Source: Bin52 sp965243345
GTDB taxonomy: Bacteria; Pseudomonadota; Alphaproteobacteria; Thalassobaculales; Thalassobaculaceae
NCBI GenBank assembly: GCA_965243345.1
Contig: CBDEUR010000003.1
Coordinates: 4,712,001-4,776,000, forward strand
Direction of reading: 5' to 3'
DNA: 64,000 bases
This document shows, piece after piece, positions 25,379-34,448 of this stretch. The notes beneath the pieces are model-generated. The model ran no database searches, had not been told where the DNA came from, and was given only the letters and a program-made list of their open reading frames with translations. Position 1 is the stretch's first letter; the number at the start of each line of letters is the position of its first letter. The position numbers and the translations under genes were made by a program.

Positions 25379-25648
25379 ATGTCAGGCACGTGGAGCCACA
25401 TCGGGATACCGCACAGGGGCTGGACCTGCGTATCGGTCGACGACATCGGCGCCCCTGATGCCGTCTGCGAGATGTGCGGGACGCAAGAGATTCGGTACGT
25501 CCACCACAAGGAGCGTCAGGACCATCGGAAATCTCTCGGTGTTGGCTGCATTTGTGCCCAACACATGGAGAACGACCATGTAGCCTTACGCCGACGGGAA
25601 CGAACTCTCCGCAATGCTGCACAACGCCGCCGCTGCTGGCGGGTGTAG
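25379..25648 (+). CDS. Small conserved-type Cys/His protein, probably 3'-truncated
   Basis: 89 residues from ATG 25379. The core, GWTCVSVDDIGAPDAVCEMC then TQEIRYVHHKER, followed by LGVGCICAQHMENDHVALRR, has a CxxC pair and a CxC-x2-H group that could bind one zinc ion, like treble-clef or HNH-related domains. I recognise the style from small proteins in plasmid and phage regions but can give no function. The end (RNAAQRRRCWRV, stop) is abrupt and the following bases hold no continuation in any frame, so the gene is likely truncated. The frame extends upstream to 25253 without a better start. Confidence 0.5.
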   Translation: MSGTWSHIGIPHRGWTCVSVDDIGAPDAVCEMCGTQEIRYVHHKERQDHRKSLGVGCICAQHMENDHVALRRRERTLRNAAQRRRCWRV

Positions 25649-26691
25649 TTCTCGGATGGCGACCATAAGTCGTTGATTTCGTGCAATTGAAGTCTGTCTG
25701 CAGACAGCTTGAACCACACCCTCTGAGACTGCGTCGGCCACCGGGACCCTGGTATTGCGGAAACACGCGGCAGGATCGGACCCGGGCTTGTCAGTGAACC
25801 GGCACCCGGAGATGAGAAAGCGGTGCCAGGAACGCAACGGACAGTTCCTGGATCGTGCCGGGGTCGATGACGACCGTGCCTGCCGGCCCGGAGACCCGTT
25901 GCGCTGCAAAGTCCTCGACCTGGCCCGGACACCGTTCCGCGAGCCCTGGCCCGACGCCCATGCGCGCCACTCCATTGCAGGCACCCGGAAGGATCGGGGA
26001 CAGGGACCGAAGACCCCTTGCCCGGTGCAGGGCGGTGGAGTGACATCCGTGGCAGCCGCGAACATGACCCGGTGCGGCCAGGGTCAGGCAGACGTCTCCG
26101 GGTGACTGCGGACCTCCGCGTTCACACGCGCCCGGTGCCGGGTTTCCGGCTACCCCCGAACCATCTCCCTGTACGGACACGCTGCTCACTGCCGCAACCA
26201 GGCCGCCTGATGAACGGGTGCCCAGGTGCGCGGCTTGTCGGGTTTCAGCGCGGGTTCCCGGACGACGAAGCCCGTTCCAGGTGGTTGACCGACATGCACG
26301 GGCACTACGGTGATCACGTCCCTGAAGCAGGGGCCTCCTGTGAACGCACCCGATAGGCGCATTGCCGTCCGTACGGGCCGACCCCCGTGGAAAGTGCAGG
26401 CATCTGAATCCGCTGTACATGCAATGGCCGACGGACACCTACCGGTTGCCTCTGGTGCAGCATCCGGCGGCCGGGCTGCACTGGAGATGCGCCGTCACCA
26501 CCCCTGTCAGGTTCCCCGTGCCCGGTGCTGACAAAGCACGCGTTCGAAGGGAAGATCTCTTCGCCGCCCGTTGGCCGTCGCTCCGGCCGGATGGACGTGC
26601 GAGACTGCATTCCGGCCCGCTCAACAACTGCGTATCGCGCGATGACCGTCGCGGCGCACGAAACAGGAAAAGCCGGGCCCGGGAGCCGGGT
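25649..26691. other. One-kilobase stretch without a recognised gene
   Basis: Several frames are open on both strands, as expected from the high G+C content, but none shows family motifs or ribosome sites. The longest minus-strand frame (25791-26438) reads as low-complexity arginine- and glycine-rich filler. The promoter of the exporter gene at 26692 should be near the right end. Confidence 0.45.
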
Positions 26692-29142
26692 GTGAGGCGC
26701 TCGAGGGAAAGACCGATCACGCAGGCGGTGCGCCGGCTGGAGTCGCAACTCGGCGGCTGGGCCATCACGCTGCGGTACCCGATCATCGCCGTGGCCCTGA
26801 TCCTGACCGGAGTCGCTGCGTCCGGGACCGCCTTTCTCGAGTTTTCGGCCGACGAACGGATCTACTTCACCAGGGACAATCCCCAGCTCCTCGCAAGCGA
26901 GGCGATGGAGAACACCTACGGCGAGACCGACAACGTCTTCTTCGCCATTGCACCCGGGGACCGGGACGCCACTTCGGTCATGGCGCTGGAGGCGGCCCTC
27001 TGGCTCACCGAACGGTCCTGGCAAATACCGTACGCGACCCGCGTCGACTCGTTGACCAACTTCCAGCACTCAACAATTGACGGCGATGACATTGTCGTCC
27101 GCGACCTGGTGGACGCCACCGCTCCGGGCGATGCCGGGGAGCGGTCCCGGATTCGTGCGATCGCATTGGCCGAGCCCCAGTTGGTGGGGCGCCTGATCGC
27201 GCCGGACGGAGGGGTCAGTGGCGTCAACGTCACCGTGGAACTGCCTGGCGAGGACGACATGCGCGAAGGGGACCGGGTCGCCGCGTTCGCCTACGGACTC
27301 GCCGAACAGGTCCGCGAGCGTTTCCCCGGTATCGACGTGCGTGCAACCGGCATGGTGATCTTCAACCAGGCCTTCATGAAGGTTTCGCTGCACGATCTGC
27401 AGACCCTGGTTCCGGCGAGCTTCGCGGCGATGGCGCTGACGCTGCTGTTCCTGACCGGTGGGCTGAGCGGGACGCTTGCGATCATGCTCGTTGTCGCACT
27501 GTCGGTGATGGTGGCGGTGGGGCTTGGCGGCTGGGTGGGGTTGCCGATGACCTCGCCTTCCGCCATCGCGCCGGTCGTCGTGCTCACGGTCGCGATCGCA
27601 AGCTGTGTCCACATCTTCTCGAGCCTCGTTCATCACATGCAGGGCGATGCGTCACGCGCGCTGACGGAGCTGCGTACGGATGTACCGCTTCCGGCCGCTG
27701 GAGACGGCGAACTCAAACGCAATGCGATCATCGAGTCGATGCGGGTCAATCTGCAGCCAGTCTTCCTCGCCTGCCTGACAACCGCACTCGGTTTCCTGAG
27801 CATGAATTTCTCGGAGGTGCCGCCGCTCCGCCACCTGGGGACCTTCGTCGCGTTCGGGGTCGGCGCGGCGTTCGTGCTGTCGGTGACCCTGCTGCCGGCG
27901 CTGCTTTCGCTGCTGCCGATCCGGGTTCGAGCGGCGGGAGACCGCCGGGATGCGGCGATGGTCGCGCTGGGAGAGTTCGTGATCCGCCGGCGCCACGTGC
28001 TGGGGTGGGGTTTCGGGGTAATCGTCATTGCGCTCGTCGCGTCGATACCCCGCAACGAACTGAATGACGTCTTCCTCCACTATTTCGACGAGAGCATCGA
28101 GTTTCGCCGCGATGCGGACTTCACCGTCGAGAACCTGACCGGCATCTATACCATGGAGTACGCGCTCGCCTCGGGCGAGGCGGGAGGAATCGTCGACCCC
28201 GCCTACCTGTCCGATGTCGCGGCGTTCGCGGAGTGGTACCGGGCGCAGCCGGAGACGATCCACGTCAACGTGATCAGCGATACCTTCCGGCGACTCAACA
28301 GGAACATGCACGGCGATGACCCGACCGAGTACCGGCTGCCCGCGAGCCGGCAACTGGCCGCGCAGTATCTCCTGCTCTACGAGCTGTCGCTTCCCTTCGG
28401 GCTTGATCTCGACAACCAGATCTCGGTGGACAGGTCGGCCACCCGGATGACGGTGGCAACACGGACGCTGTCGTCCAACGAAGTGATCGACCTCGATCGA
28501 CGCGCCCTGCGGTGGCTGGCCGACCACGCGCCGAATATCGTGCGTGTCGAGAGTGCCGGCGGCACCCTGATGTTCGCCCATCTCGGGCGGCGCAACATCA
28601 TCGCGATGCTGCTCGGGACCACGATTGCCCTGGTCGGGATTTCCCTCGTTCTCGTGCTCGCCCTCCGGTCCCTGCGGCTCGGGTTCGCCAGCCTCGTTCC
28701 GAACCTGGCTCCCTGCGCGCTGGGTTTCGGCATCTGGGGGCTGGCGGTGGGAGAGGTGGGGGTGTCGCTGTCCATGGTGACGGCCATGACGCTGGGCATC
28801 GTGGTGGACGACACGGTGCACTTCCTCAGCAAGTACAGGCGCGCCCGGCTCGAGCTTGGATGCGCATCTCCCGACGCGGTGCGCGTTGCCTTCCGCACCG
28901 TCGGCCGTGCCCTGGTCACGACCTCTCTCGTGCTCGTGGCCGGGTTCGTCGTGGTCAGCCTCTCGAGCTTCGAACTCAACGCGGGGATGGGCAGGCTGAC
29001 GGCGCTCGTCATCTCACTCGCGCTCTTCGCCGATTTCTTCCTGCTTCCACCGCTGCTCATGAAGATCGACAGGGAGTCCGATACCGGCGAGCCCGGTCCC
29101 GGCGACATCCTCAAGGATGTATCCCGGCGAGAGAACAGGTAG
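26692..29142 (+). CDS. MMPL/RND-family membrane transporter
   Basis: About 816 residues; the frame is open from 26362, but coding character starts near GTG 26692. It is a duplicated RND architecture: one membrane helix (LRYPIIAVALILTGVAASGT), a periplasmic domain, five helices (for example LVPASFAAMALTLLFLTGGL), then a second copy with ILGWGF-type helix 7, a second periplasmic domain and five more helices. MSMVTAMTLGIVVDDTVHFL carries the paired aspartates of the proton path in RND proteins. HpnN and mycobacterial MmpL proteins, which move lipids, are the nearest known types. No adaptor or outer-membrane gene is adjacent, in line with a lipid carrier. The cargo is unknown. Confidence 0.88.
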   Translation: MRRSRERPITQAVRRLESQLGGWAITLRYPIIAVALILTGVAASGTAFLEFSADERIYFTRDNPQLLASEAMENTYGETDNVFFAIAPGDRDATSVMALEAALWLTERSWQIPYATRVDSLTNFQHSTIDGDDIVVRDLVDATAPGDAGERSRIRAIALAEPQLVGRLIAPDGGVSGVNVTVELPGEDDMREGDRVAAFAYGLAEQVRERFPGIDVRATGMVIFNQAFMKVSLHDLQTLVPASFAAMALTLLFLTGGLSGTLAIMLVVALSVMVAVGLGGWVGLPMTSPSAIAPVVVLTVAIASCVHIFSSLVHHMQGDASRALTELRTDVPLPAAGDGELKRNAIIESMRVNLQPVFLACLTTALGFLSMNFSEVPPLRHLGTFVAFGVGAAFVLSVTLLPALLSLLPIRVRAAGDRRDAAMVALGEFVIRRRHVLGWGFGVIVIALVASIPRNELNDVFLHYFDESIEFRRDADFTVENLTGIYTMEYALASGEAGGIVDPAYLSDVAAFAEWYRAQPETIHVNVISDTFRRLNRNMHGDDPTEYRLPASRQLAAQYLLLYELSLPFGLDLDNQISVDRSATRMTVATRTLSSNEVIDLDRRALRWLADHAPNIVRVESAGGTLMFAHLGRRNIIAMLLGTTIALVGISLVLVLALRSLRLGFASLVPNLAPCALGFGIWGLAVGEVGVSLSMVTAMTLGIVVDDTVHFLSKYRRARLELGCASPDAVRVAFRTVGRALVTTSLVLVAGFVVVSLSSFELNAGMGRLTALVISLALFADFFLLPPLLMKIDRESDTGEPGPGDILKDVSRRENR

Positions 29143-29480
29143 GCGACATCGCCGCACGGCAGACCACCGGGGCCTCCCGGTTCCGGAAGCCTGCCACGGG
29201 CCGTCGCGGCGGAGAAAAGGTGGGCGTTGCCGGAGGACTCGCCGCATGAGGGCGGTGGCGGCCCCGTCCCGGCGCATCGACAAGATCGGTTCAGGCCTCC
29301 CGTCCCCGGGACCTGCTCCACCATCGATCCGGGGAACGGTACCGCCAGTAACCGGAAGAGAAATACGGTCCCGGCAAGTGGAACGGCTGGCACGGCATGG
29401 TGCGAGCTGTGGCAAGGTTGTAAGAAACCATGGCGACCATGATGCTGATGTGGCGCGGGCGGCACCCGCAGGGAGCACCG
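29143..29480. other. Intergenic gap
   Basis: About 340 bases. A possible earlier start for the next gene (ATG 29430) lies in it. Nothing else recognised. Confidence 0.4.
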
Positions 29481-30218
29481 ATGCCGGAAGCCCGGGAAAC
29501 GAAGAGCCTCGCGGTTCTGATCGACGCGGACAATACAAGCGCGAAACACGCCGAGGCGATCTTCGCCGAGATCGTCAAGCTGGGCGAGGCCAACGTACGG
29601 CGCATCTACGGCGATTTCTCGGACAGGCGTCTCGGGAGTTGGGACGGGGCCATCAAGTCCCTGGCGATTCTGCAGCACCAGCAGCGCAGCAACTCGAAGG
29701 GCAAGAACGCCTCCGATATCGCGCTTGTGATCGATGCCATGGACCTCATGTACAAGCGCACCCTCGACGGGGTGGTCCTCGTCAGCTCCGACAGTGACTT
29801 CACGCGACTGGCCCAGCGGCTGCGCGAGGAAGGGCTCGAGGTGTACGGCTTCGGCGAACGCAAGGCGGTCGAGGCCTTCCGCAACGCCTGCAACCGTTTC
29901 ATCTATGTCGAGAACCTCCAGGAGGCCGAGCCGGAGGAAAGGAAAGCCGGGGCGGCGCCAGCCGGGCCCTCGGTGCAGAAGAAGGATCCTCCGAACAAGG
30001 CGCGAAAGATCATTGCGGGCGCGATCGGCGAACCCGACGCCGACGGATGGGAGAATCTGAGCAGCGTCGGGCAACGAATCCAGGGCGCATACCCGGACTT
30101 CGATCCGCGCAGCTATGGCTGCGCGAACCTGAGTACGCTGGTCGAGCAGTCCGGCGGGTTCGAAATCCGCAAGAAGCAGGGCGTCGTCCGTGTCCGCCCC
30201 AAGGTTGTTTCCGCTTAG
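29481..30218 (+). CDS. NYN-domain ribonuclease-like protein with C-terminal LOTUS (OST-HTH) domain
   Basis: 245 residues from ATG 29481, chosen because AGGGAG stands five bases upstream; ATG 29430 is the other candidate. Residues 5-150 form a NYN (PIN-like) domain: LAVLIDADNTSAKHAEAIF with the first acidic pair, DIALVIDAMDLMYKRTLDGV and VVLVSSDSDFTRLAQRLREE with the SDSDF motif, and VYGFGERKAVEAFRNACNRF. These acidic residues bind metal in related RNases. Residues 175-245 (IIAGAIGEPDADGWENLSSV, YGCANLSTLVEQSGGFEI) are an OST-HTH/LOTUS domain, thought to bind RNA. The pair is known as the LabA/DUF88 type. Its cellular target is unknown. Confidence 0.9.
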   Translation: MPEARETKSLAVLIDADNTSAKHAEAIFAEIVKLGEANVRRIYGDFSDRRLGSWDGAIKSLAILQHQQRSNSKGKNASDIALVIDAMDLMYKRTLDGVVLVSSDSDFTRLAQRLREEGLEVYGFGERKAVEAFRNACNRFIYVENLQEAEPEERKAGAAPAGPSVQKKDPPNKARKIIAGAIGEPDADGWENLSSVGQRIQGAYPDFDPRSYGCANLSTLVEQSGGFEIRKKQGVVRVRPKVVSA

Positions 30219-30639
30219 GGCCGGCCTCCGATAACCGGGGCCCCGGGCCGGATGAGGGGCGAACCGGGCCTGCAGGACACGCGGTTTTCCGCATCCGGCA
30301 GTCTGTCGATCGACACCATGTCCGGGACCCCGACACCCCGCGGGGAGCGGGCTGAGCCCTGCGGCTCCGCGGTGCCCGCATGTCCGTGACTGTTGGACCT
30401 GCCTCCCGCGTTCTCTCCTTCCCGGATCTCCCGCCGTGCCCACCCGCTGTCTGTTCCGACAGGCCGGTTCCATATCGGCTCGAAGGGTGACTACTATAGG
30501 TCCCGTGCGGTTGTGGTTCGGACCGGGCCCGGTGCCGGCGGCCGCACCGCGGAAGACGGGCCGGATTCGATACCGCGTGGTGCCGGGTTCCGGTGTCGCG
30601 GCCGGTGCCGGGAACCAGGGATCAGGGGAGTGGACGGGA
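30219..30639. other. Intergenic gap upstream of the SDR-PhyH-SABATH operon
   Basis: About 420 bases. Open frames run through it, but the protein-like part starts at 30640. A G+C-rich potential stem (CCGGGGCCCCGG) at about 30236-30247 could end transcription of the upstream gene. The operon promoter should be here. Confidence 0.4.
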
Positions 30640-31410
30640 ATGGATCTGCATCTTGCGGACAAGACGGTCGTCATCACGGGCGGTTCCAAGGGGATCGGCC
30701 TTGCATGTGCCCACAGCTTTGCGGCCGAAGGGTGTGGCATGCACCTGGTCGCCCGAACGGCGGGTGACCTTGAGGAGGCCCGCGACCAGGTACGCCGCGA
30801 GCATGATGTCGAGGTCGCCATTCATCCACTGGACCTGTCGGACTCGGCCAATGTCGACGATCTCGCCCGGCGGTGTTCCGATGCCGACATCCTCGTCAAC
30901 AATGCCGGGGCGATCCCGGGCGGTGACATCCAGGCCGTCGACGAGAACACCTGGCGCGAGGCCTGGGACCTCAAGGTCTTCGGGTACATCAACATGACCA
31001 GGCGGTTCTATCCGCTGATCCGGGACCACGGCGGTGGCGTCATCATGAACGTGATCGGGCTGGCCGGTGTGCGTGTGGATCCGAAGTACATTGCCGGATC
31101 GGGAGGCAATGCCTCGCTGATCGGGTTCACCCATGCCATGGGCGCACACGCGCTCGAGGACGGGATGCGGGTCCTCGGCGTGTGTCCCGGTCCGGTGCAG
31201 ACCGAGCGGATCACCACGATTCTGAAGACGCGGGCCAGGAGCGAGAAGGGCGACGAGAGCCGGTGGCAGGATTACTTCGCGGGCATGCCGCTGAACCGGC
31301 CGGCGCTGGTCGAGGAGGTGGCCGATGTCGTGACCTTCCTGTGCTCGGACCGGGCGGCGTGGCTGACCGGTATCACGGTCAATGTCGACGGGGGCGCCGC
31401 CAACCGGTAA
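30640..31410 (+). CDS. Short-chain dehydrogenase/reductase with altered active site
   Basis: 256 residues. The cofactor loop TGGSKGIG (13-20) and ILVNNAG (84-90) are standard for classical SDRs using NAD(P). The catalytic YxxxK motif is not: the tyrosine is at 150 (DPKYIAGSGGNAS) and the lysine position holds Ser154. The late PGPVQTERI segment and C-terminal DRAAWLTGITVNVDGG are normal. Either the enzyme works by another proton relay or it has a non-redox role. ATG 30640 follows GGGGAG. The next gene starts 23 bases after its stop. In context it would oxidise or reduce an intermediate shared with the dioxygenase and methyltransferase. Confidence 0.88.
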   Translation: MDLHLADKTVVITGGSKGIGLACAHSFAAEGCGMHLVARTAGDLEEARDQVRREHDVEVAIHPLDLSDSANVDDLARRCSDADILVNNAGAIPGGDIQAVDENTWREAWDLKVFGYINMTRRFYPLIRDHGGGVIMNVIGLAGVRVDPKYIAGSGGNASLIGFTHAMGAHALEDGMRVLGVCPGPVQTERITTILKTRARSEKGDESRWQDYFAGMPLNRPALVEEVADVVTFLCSDRAAWLTGITVNVDGGAANR

Positions 31411-31432
31411 TGCGGCCCCGGGGAGGAGGACA

Positions 31433-32341
31433 ATGCTCGAAGCCGATGTTCTGAAACATCCCGCCCGCCTGCTGACCGGGGCGCAGCGTGCGCAGTACTT
31501 CAACGACGGTGCGCTGGTGGTCGAGGGGGCCGTGGACGACGACTGGCTGTCACGTCTGCGCGAGGCGGCAGCGGAGTTCGTCGAGCGCAGCAGGCCGGTC
31601 GTGGACTCCGATGCGACCTTCATTCTCGAGGGTGGGCACTCGGCGGCATCACCGCGGCTGAAGCGGGTCACGAGCCCGGTGGACCACCACGAGGCTTTCC
31701 TTGACTTCGCCTGCGGATCGCCCGCGGTCGAGGCGGCGGCCGACCTGGTCGGGCCGGATGTGAAGTACCACCACTCCAAGCTCAACTACAAATGGGCGCA
31801 CGGCGGCAGCAGGTTCGACTGGCACCAGGACATCCAGGCATGGCCGCACACCGATTTCAGCCCGGTAACGGTCGGGGTGTACCTGGAGGAGTGCGGACCC
31901 GAGCAGGGACCGCTGATGGCGGTCCGGGGCAGTCACCGGGGACCGCTGCACAGCATGTACGATGCGCAGGGCCGCTGGGTGCTGCGCATTCCCGAGCACG
32001 AGATCGATGCGGAGCGGGTCACGGCGCTCACCGGAGGGGCCGGTTCGTTGGTGCTGCTGAACTGCCGCACCATCCACGGGTCGGCGCCGAACCGGTCGGA
32101 CCGCTCGCGGCCGCTGCTGCTCATCGTCTACTCCTCGGCGGATTCCTGGCCCTATACCGCGAACCCGATTCCGAGCCCGCTGTCGGGCCGCGTGGTCCGC
32201 GGCGAGCGCGCGCGGTGGGCCTCGGTCGACCCCCGGGGATGCGAGGTGCCTCCCGACTGGTCGGCGGGCTACAGCGGCCCGTGGGCGCACCAGGCCCAGT
32301 CGCACCGGGAACAGGGAGGGCAGGCGGGACCGGCCTCGTGA
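31433..32341 (+). CDS. PhyH-family Fe(II)/2-oxoglutarate dioxygenase
   Basis: 302 residues from ATG 31433, with a near-perfect ribosome site (GGGAGGAGGA). PhyH enzymes hydroxylate their substrate with oxygen and 2-oxoglutarate, at an iron held by two histidines and an aspartate. These are HQD at 131-133 and H215 (CRTIHGSAPN), and the arginine that holds 2-oxoglutarate is in the RSRPLL segment (R226). The GPLMAVRGSHRGPLHS and PPDWSAGYSGPWAHQ segments are typical of the family's bacterial branch used in secondary metabolism. It overlaps the methyltransferase gene by four bases. A decayed second copy of this gene, with the end of the SDR gene, lies at 51270-52262. Confidence 0.92.
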   Translation: MLEADVLKHPARLLTGAQRAQYFNDGALVVEGAVDDDWLSRLREAAAEFVERSRPVVDSDATFILEGGHSAASPRLKRVTSPVDHHEAFLDFACGSPAVEAAADLVGPDVKYHHSKLNYKWAHGGSRFDWHQDIQAWPHTDFSPVTVGVYLEECGPEQGPLMAVRGSHRGPLHSMYDAQGRWVLRIPEHEIDAERVTALTGGAGSLVLLNCRTIHGSAPNRSDRSRPLLLIVYSSADSWPYTANPIPSPLSGRVVRGERARWASVDPRGCEVPPDWSAGYSGPWAHQAQSHREQGGQAGPAS

Positions 32342-33435
32342 CACCGACCACGGCGCCGGTTGCCGGTTTCATGTCGATGAAGGGCGGCGGCTACTACTCG
32401 CGGGCGACCGTGGGTGCGCGGCACGTGATCGACGGTGCGACCGGCCTGGTGCTGGACGCGCTCGACCGGATGGCCCCGGGCGATGACGGCACGGTCTTCA
32501 CCATGGCCGACATGGGGTGCGCCGACGGAGGCACCTCGCTCGGCATGGTGGGCACGGTGCTGGGCGAGCTGCGCCGCCGCCTGCCGTCGCGGCCGTTGCA
32601 GATGGTCTATACCGATCTGCCGCGGAACGATTTCAGCGAGCTGTTCCGCACGGTGCAGGGATCGGGGCTGCTCGACGGGATCGGGGACCTGTCGGTCTTC
32701 GCGTCGGGAACCTCGTTCCACCGGCCGATATTCCCGCCGGCGACGCTCAACCTCGGCTTCTCGGCAACGGCGTCGCACTACACCGACGCGGTCCCGTGCA
32801 CGATTTCGGACCACGTCCACATGGTGGGCGCGACGGGAAGCGAGCGGGCCGCCTGGGTGGAACAGGGACGAGTCGACTGGGAGCGCATCCTCACCAGCCG
32901 GGCGCGGGACCTGGCGAGCGGCGGCCGGCTGGTACTGGTGAACTTCGGGATCGACGAGGCGGGCCGCTACCTGGGGGCCACAGGGGGCGTGAACATGTTC
33001 GACATGTTCAACACCCTGTGGGCGGAGCTGCGTGAGGAGGGCGTGATCACCGGCGAGGAGTACGCCGCGACCAACTTCCCGCAGTGCTACCGCACGGTGG
33101 AGGAGTTCACGGCGCCCTTTGCCGACCATGAGGGGCCGGTCCGGCGCGCGGGCCTGGTGCTCGAGCATGTCGAGACCCGGGTGGTCCGCTGCCCGTTTGC
33201 CGTGGCATTCGGGGAACACGGTGACCCGTCCCGGTTTGCACACGAGTACATCCCGACCCTGCGCTCCTGGAGCGAAGCAACCTTCGCGGCCGGACTGGCG
33301 CCATCCCGGCCCACAGCGGAGCGCCAGGCAATTCTCGACCGGTTCTACGATACCTACGAGTTACGGGTGCGGACTTCGCCTGACGGACACGCGATGGACT
33401 ACGTTCACTGCTACCTGGTGGCCGCGAAGTCGTGA
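32338..33435 (+). CDS. SABATH-family carboxyl methyltransferase
   Basis: 365 residues from GTG 32338 (GTGA overlap with the dioxygenase stop); ATG 32371 is an alternative. The early MKGGGYYSRATVGARHVIDG matches the substrate- and SAM-loop opening of SABATH enzymes; FTMADMGCADGGTSLGM is SAM motif I. FSATASHYTDAVPCTISDHV is the family's SSxSLxWxS-like region, ILTSRARDLASGGRLVLVNF a later core motif, and FNTLWAELREEGVITGEEYA the cap. Best-known members methylate plant salicylate, jasmonate or gibberellin carboxylates; bacterial ones are rarer. It should methylate a carboxyl or ring nitrogen of the product of the two upstream enzymes. A piece of a sister copy is at 62503-62703. Confidence 0.88.
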   Translation: MTPTTAPVAGFMSMKGGGYYSRATVGARHVIDGATGLVLDALDRMAPGDDGTVFTMADMGCADGGTSLGMVGTVLGELRRRLPSRPLQMVYTDLPRNDFSELFRTVQGSGLLDGIGDLSVFASGTSFHRPIFPPATLNLGFSATASHYTDAVPCTISDHVHMVGATGSERAAWVEQGRVDWERILTSRARDLASGGRLVLVNFGIDEAGRYLGATGGVNMFDMFNTLWAELREEGVITGEEYAATNFPQCYRTVEEFTAPFADHEGPVRRAGLVLEHVETRVVRCPFAVAFGEHGDPSRFAHEYIPTLRSWSEATFAAGLAPSRPTAERQAILDRFYDTYELRVRTSPDGHAMDYVHCYLVAAKS

Positions 33436-33555
33436 TTTCCGGCGAGTACCAGCACATGGAGGAGACGTGCGAGCGCTCCGGCGGCAGCGCCGGCGGGTCG
33501 CGCGTTCACGCAGTCATCCGATGCGGCGTTCCCGACGCTTCGGCTTTCCCCACGC

Positions 33556-34280
33556 TCATGCCGCTGTCTCCCCCTTCCACGACTCGCCCGGAAGGAGCGG
33601 CGTGGGCCGCTCGGATACCATCCGCGCCGCTTTCTCCGGCCGCCGCTCGGAGCCCGGCCAGAGCAGCGCGCTCATGTCGGCATTGAACTGTACGTCGCCC
33701 ACCTTGCCCGCACGGTTTCTCTCGAACATCGCGCGCGTCACCGCAGCACCCTCGCGCTCCATGTACCTTGGAACCGCCATGACGATCCGGCGTGCATCGC
33801 TTCCCTCGTGGGCGAGCCCCATCGCCAGATCGAACAGGTCCCGGTCCTTGCGGCGCTGATAGAGCGCTCTCAGCCTTGTCGCCAGCAGTTCGTCGAGGTC
33901 GAAGCTCACGATATCGGCCCGCCCGGATTACCACCTCGACTCCACCGGGAAGGGCGTCTCGAGAAGCCGTACACTGCAAAATGCTCGCGCGTGTTGATTT
34001 CGACCGTGAGACGCAGCCGCATCGCTGGCGCGTCCTCGACCAGGAACCGGCAGCCGGGCGTCACCCGACCCTGCGACTGCTTCCACCGTGCTTTTCCCAG
34101 CCAGGGATCGGGCTTGTTTCGCACGGAGTCCATCACTGAACCGGTGGGCCCGGGCGCGTCCTGCACCAGGTCGATATCATCGGAGTAGCGAGCGGGTGGC
34201 GTCAGGTGGTGACAGGGGGATCGCCTGCTTGAAGCCCGTGTCAGAAAGCGTCTTGAAGCCGAGGCTTTGGTGAAAAACAA
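33556..34280 (-). pseudogene. AbiEii-like nucleotidyltransferase toxin, frameshifted
   Basis: Two frames together spell one protein. The first (34280-33906) reads ARYSDDIDLVQDAPGPTGSV, the metal-binding DxD of the nucleotidyltransferase core, then DPWLGKARWKQSQGRV and MRLRLTVEINTREHFAVYGF. The second (33909-33556) continues with FDLDELLATRLRALYQRRKD, then LFDLAMGLAHEGSDARRIVM. The start region is also scrambled (the first 30 residues are arginine-rich filler). With at least two lesions it is unlikely to make an active toxin. No partner antitoxin is seen next to it. Confidence 0.8.
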
Positions 34281-34448
34281 CCGACACCGTGGCTGAACCG
34301 GATGTCGATATGGTCCACCTTCCGGATGTCGAGCATGTTCATGACGTTCAGGTGGTACCGGCCCGCAGGGGTGACAGGGTAGGGTCCCGGAACCGCGGCC
34401 GCAGAAAGCGGGTCAGCGGGCGCGACTCGAAGGGAAGGGGTGCGTCGC

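Noticed and set aside
25791..26438. A 215-codon minus-strand frame in the gap before the MMPL gene
   Set aside because: No motif and no ribosome site; composition like other shadow frames.
28377..30821. An 814-codon minus-strand frame opposite the MMPL and NYN genes
   Set aside because: It crosses two convincing plus-strand genes and is low in complexity.
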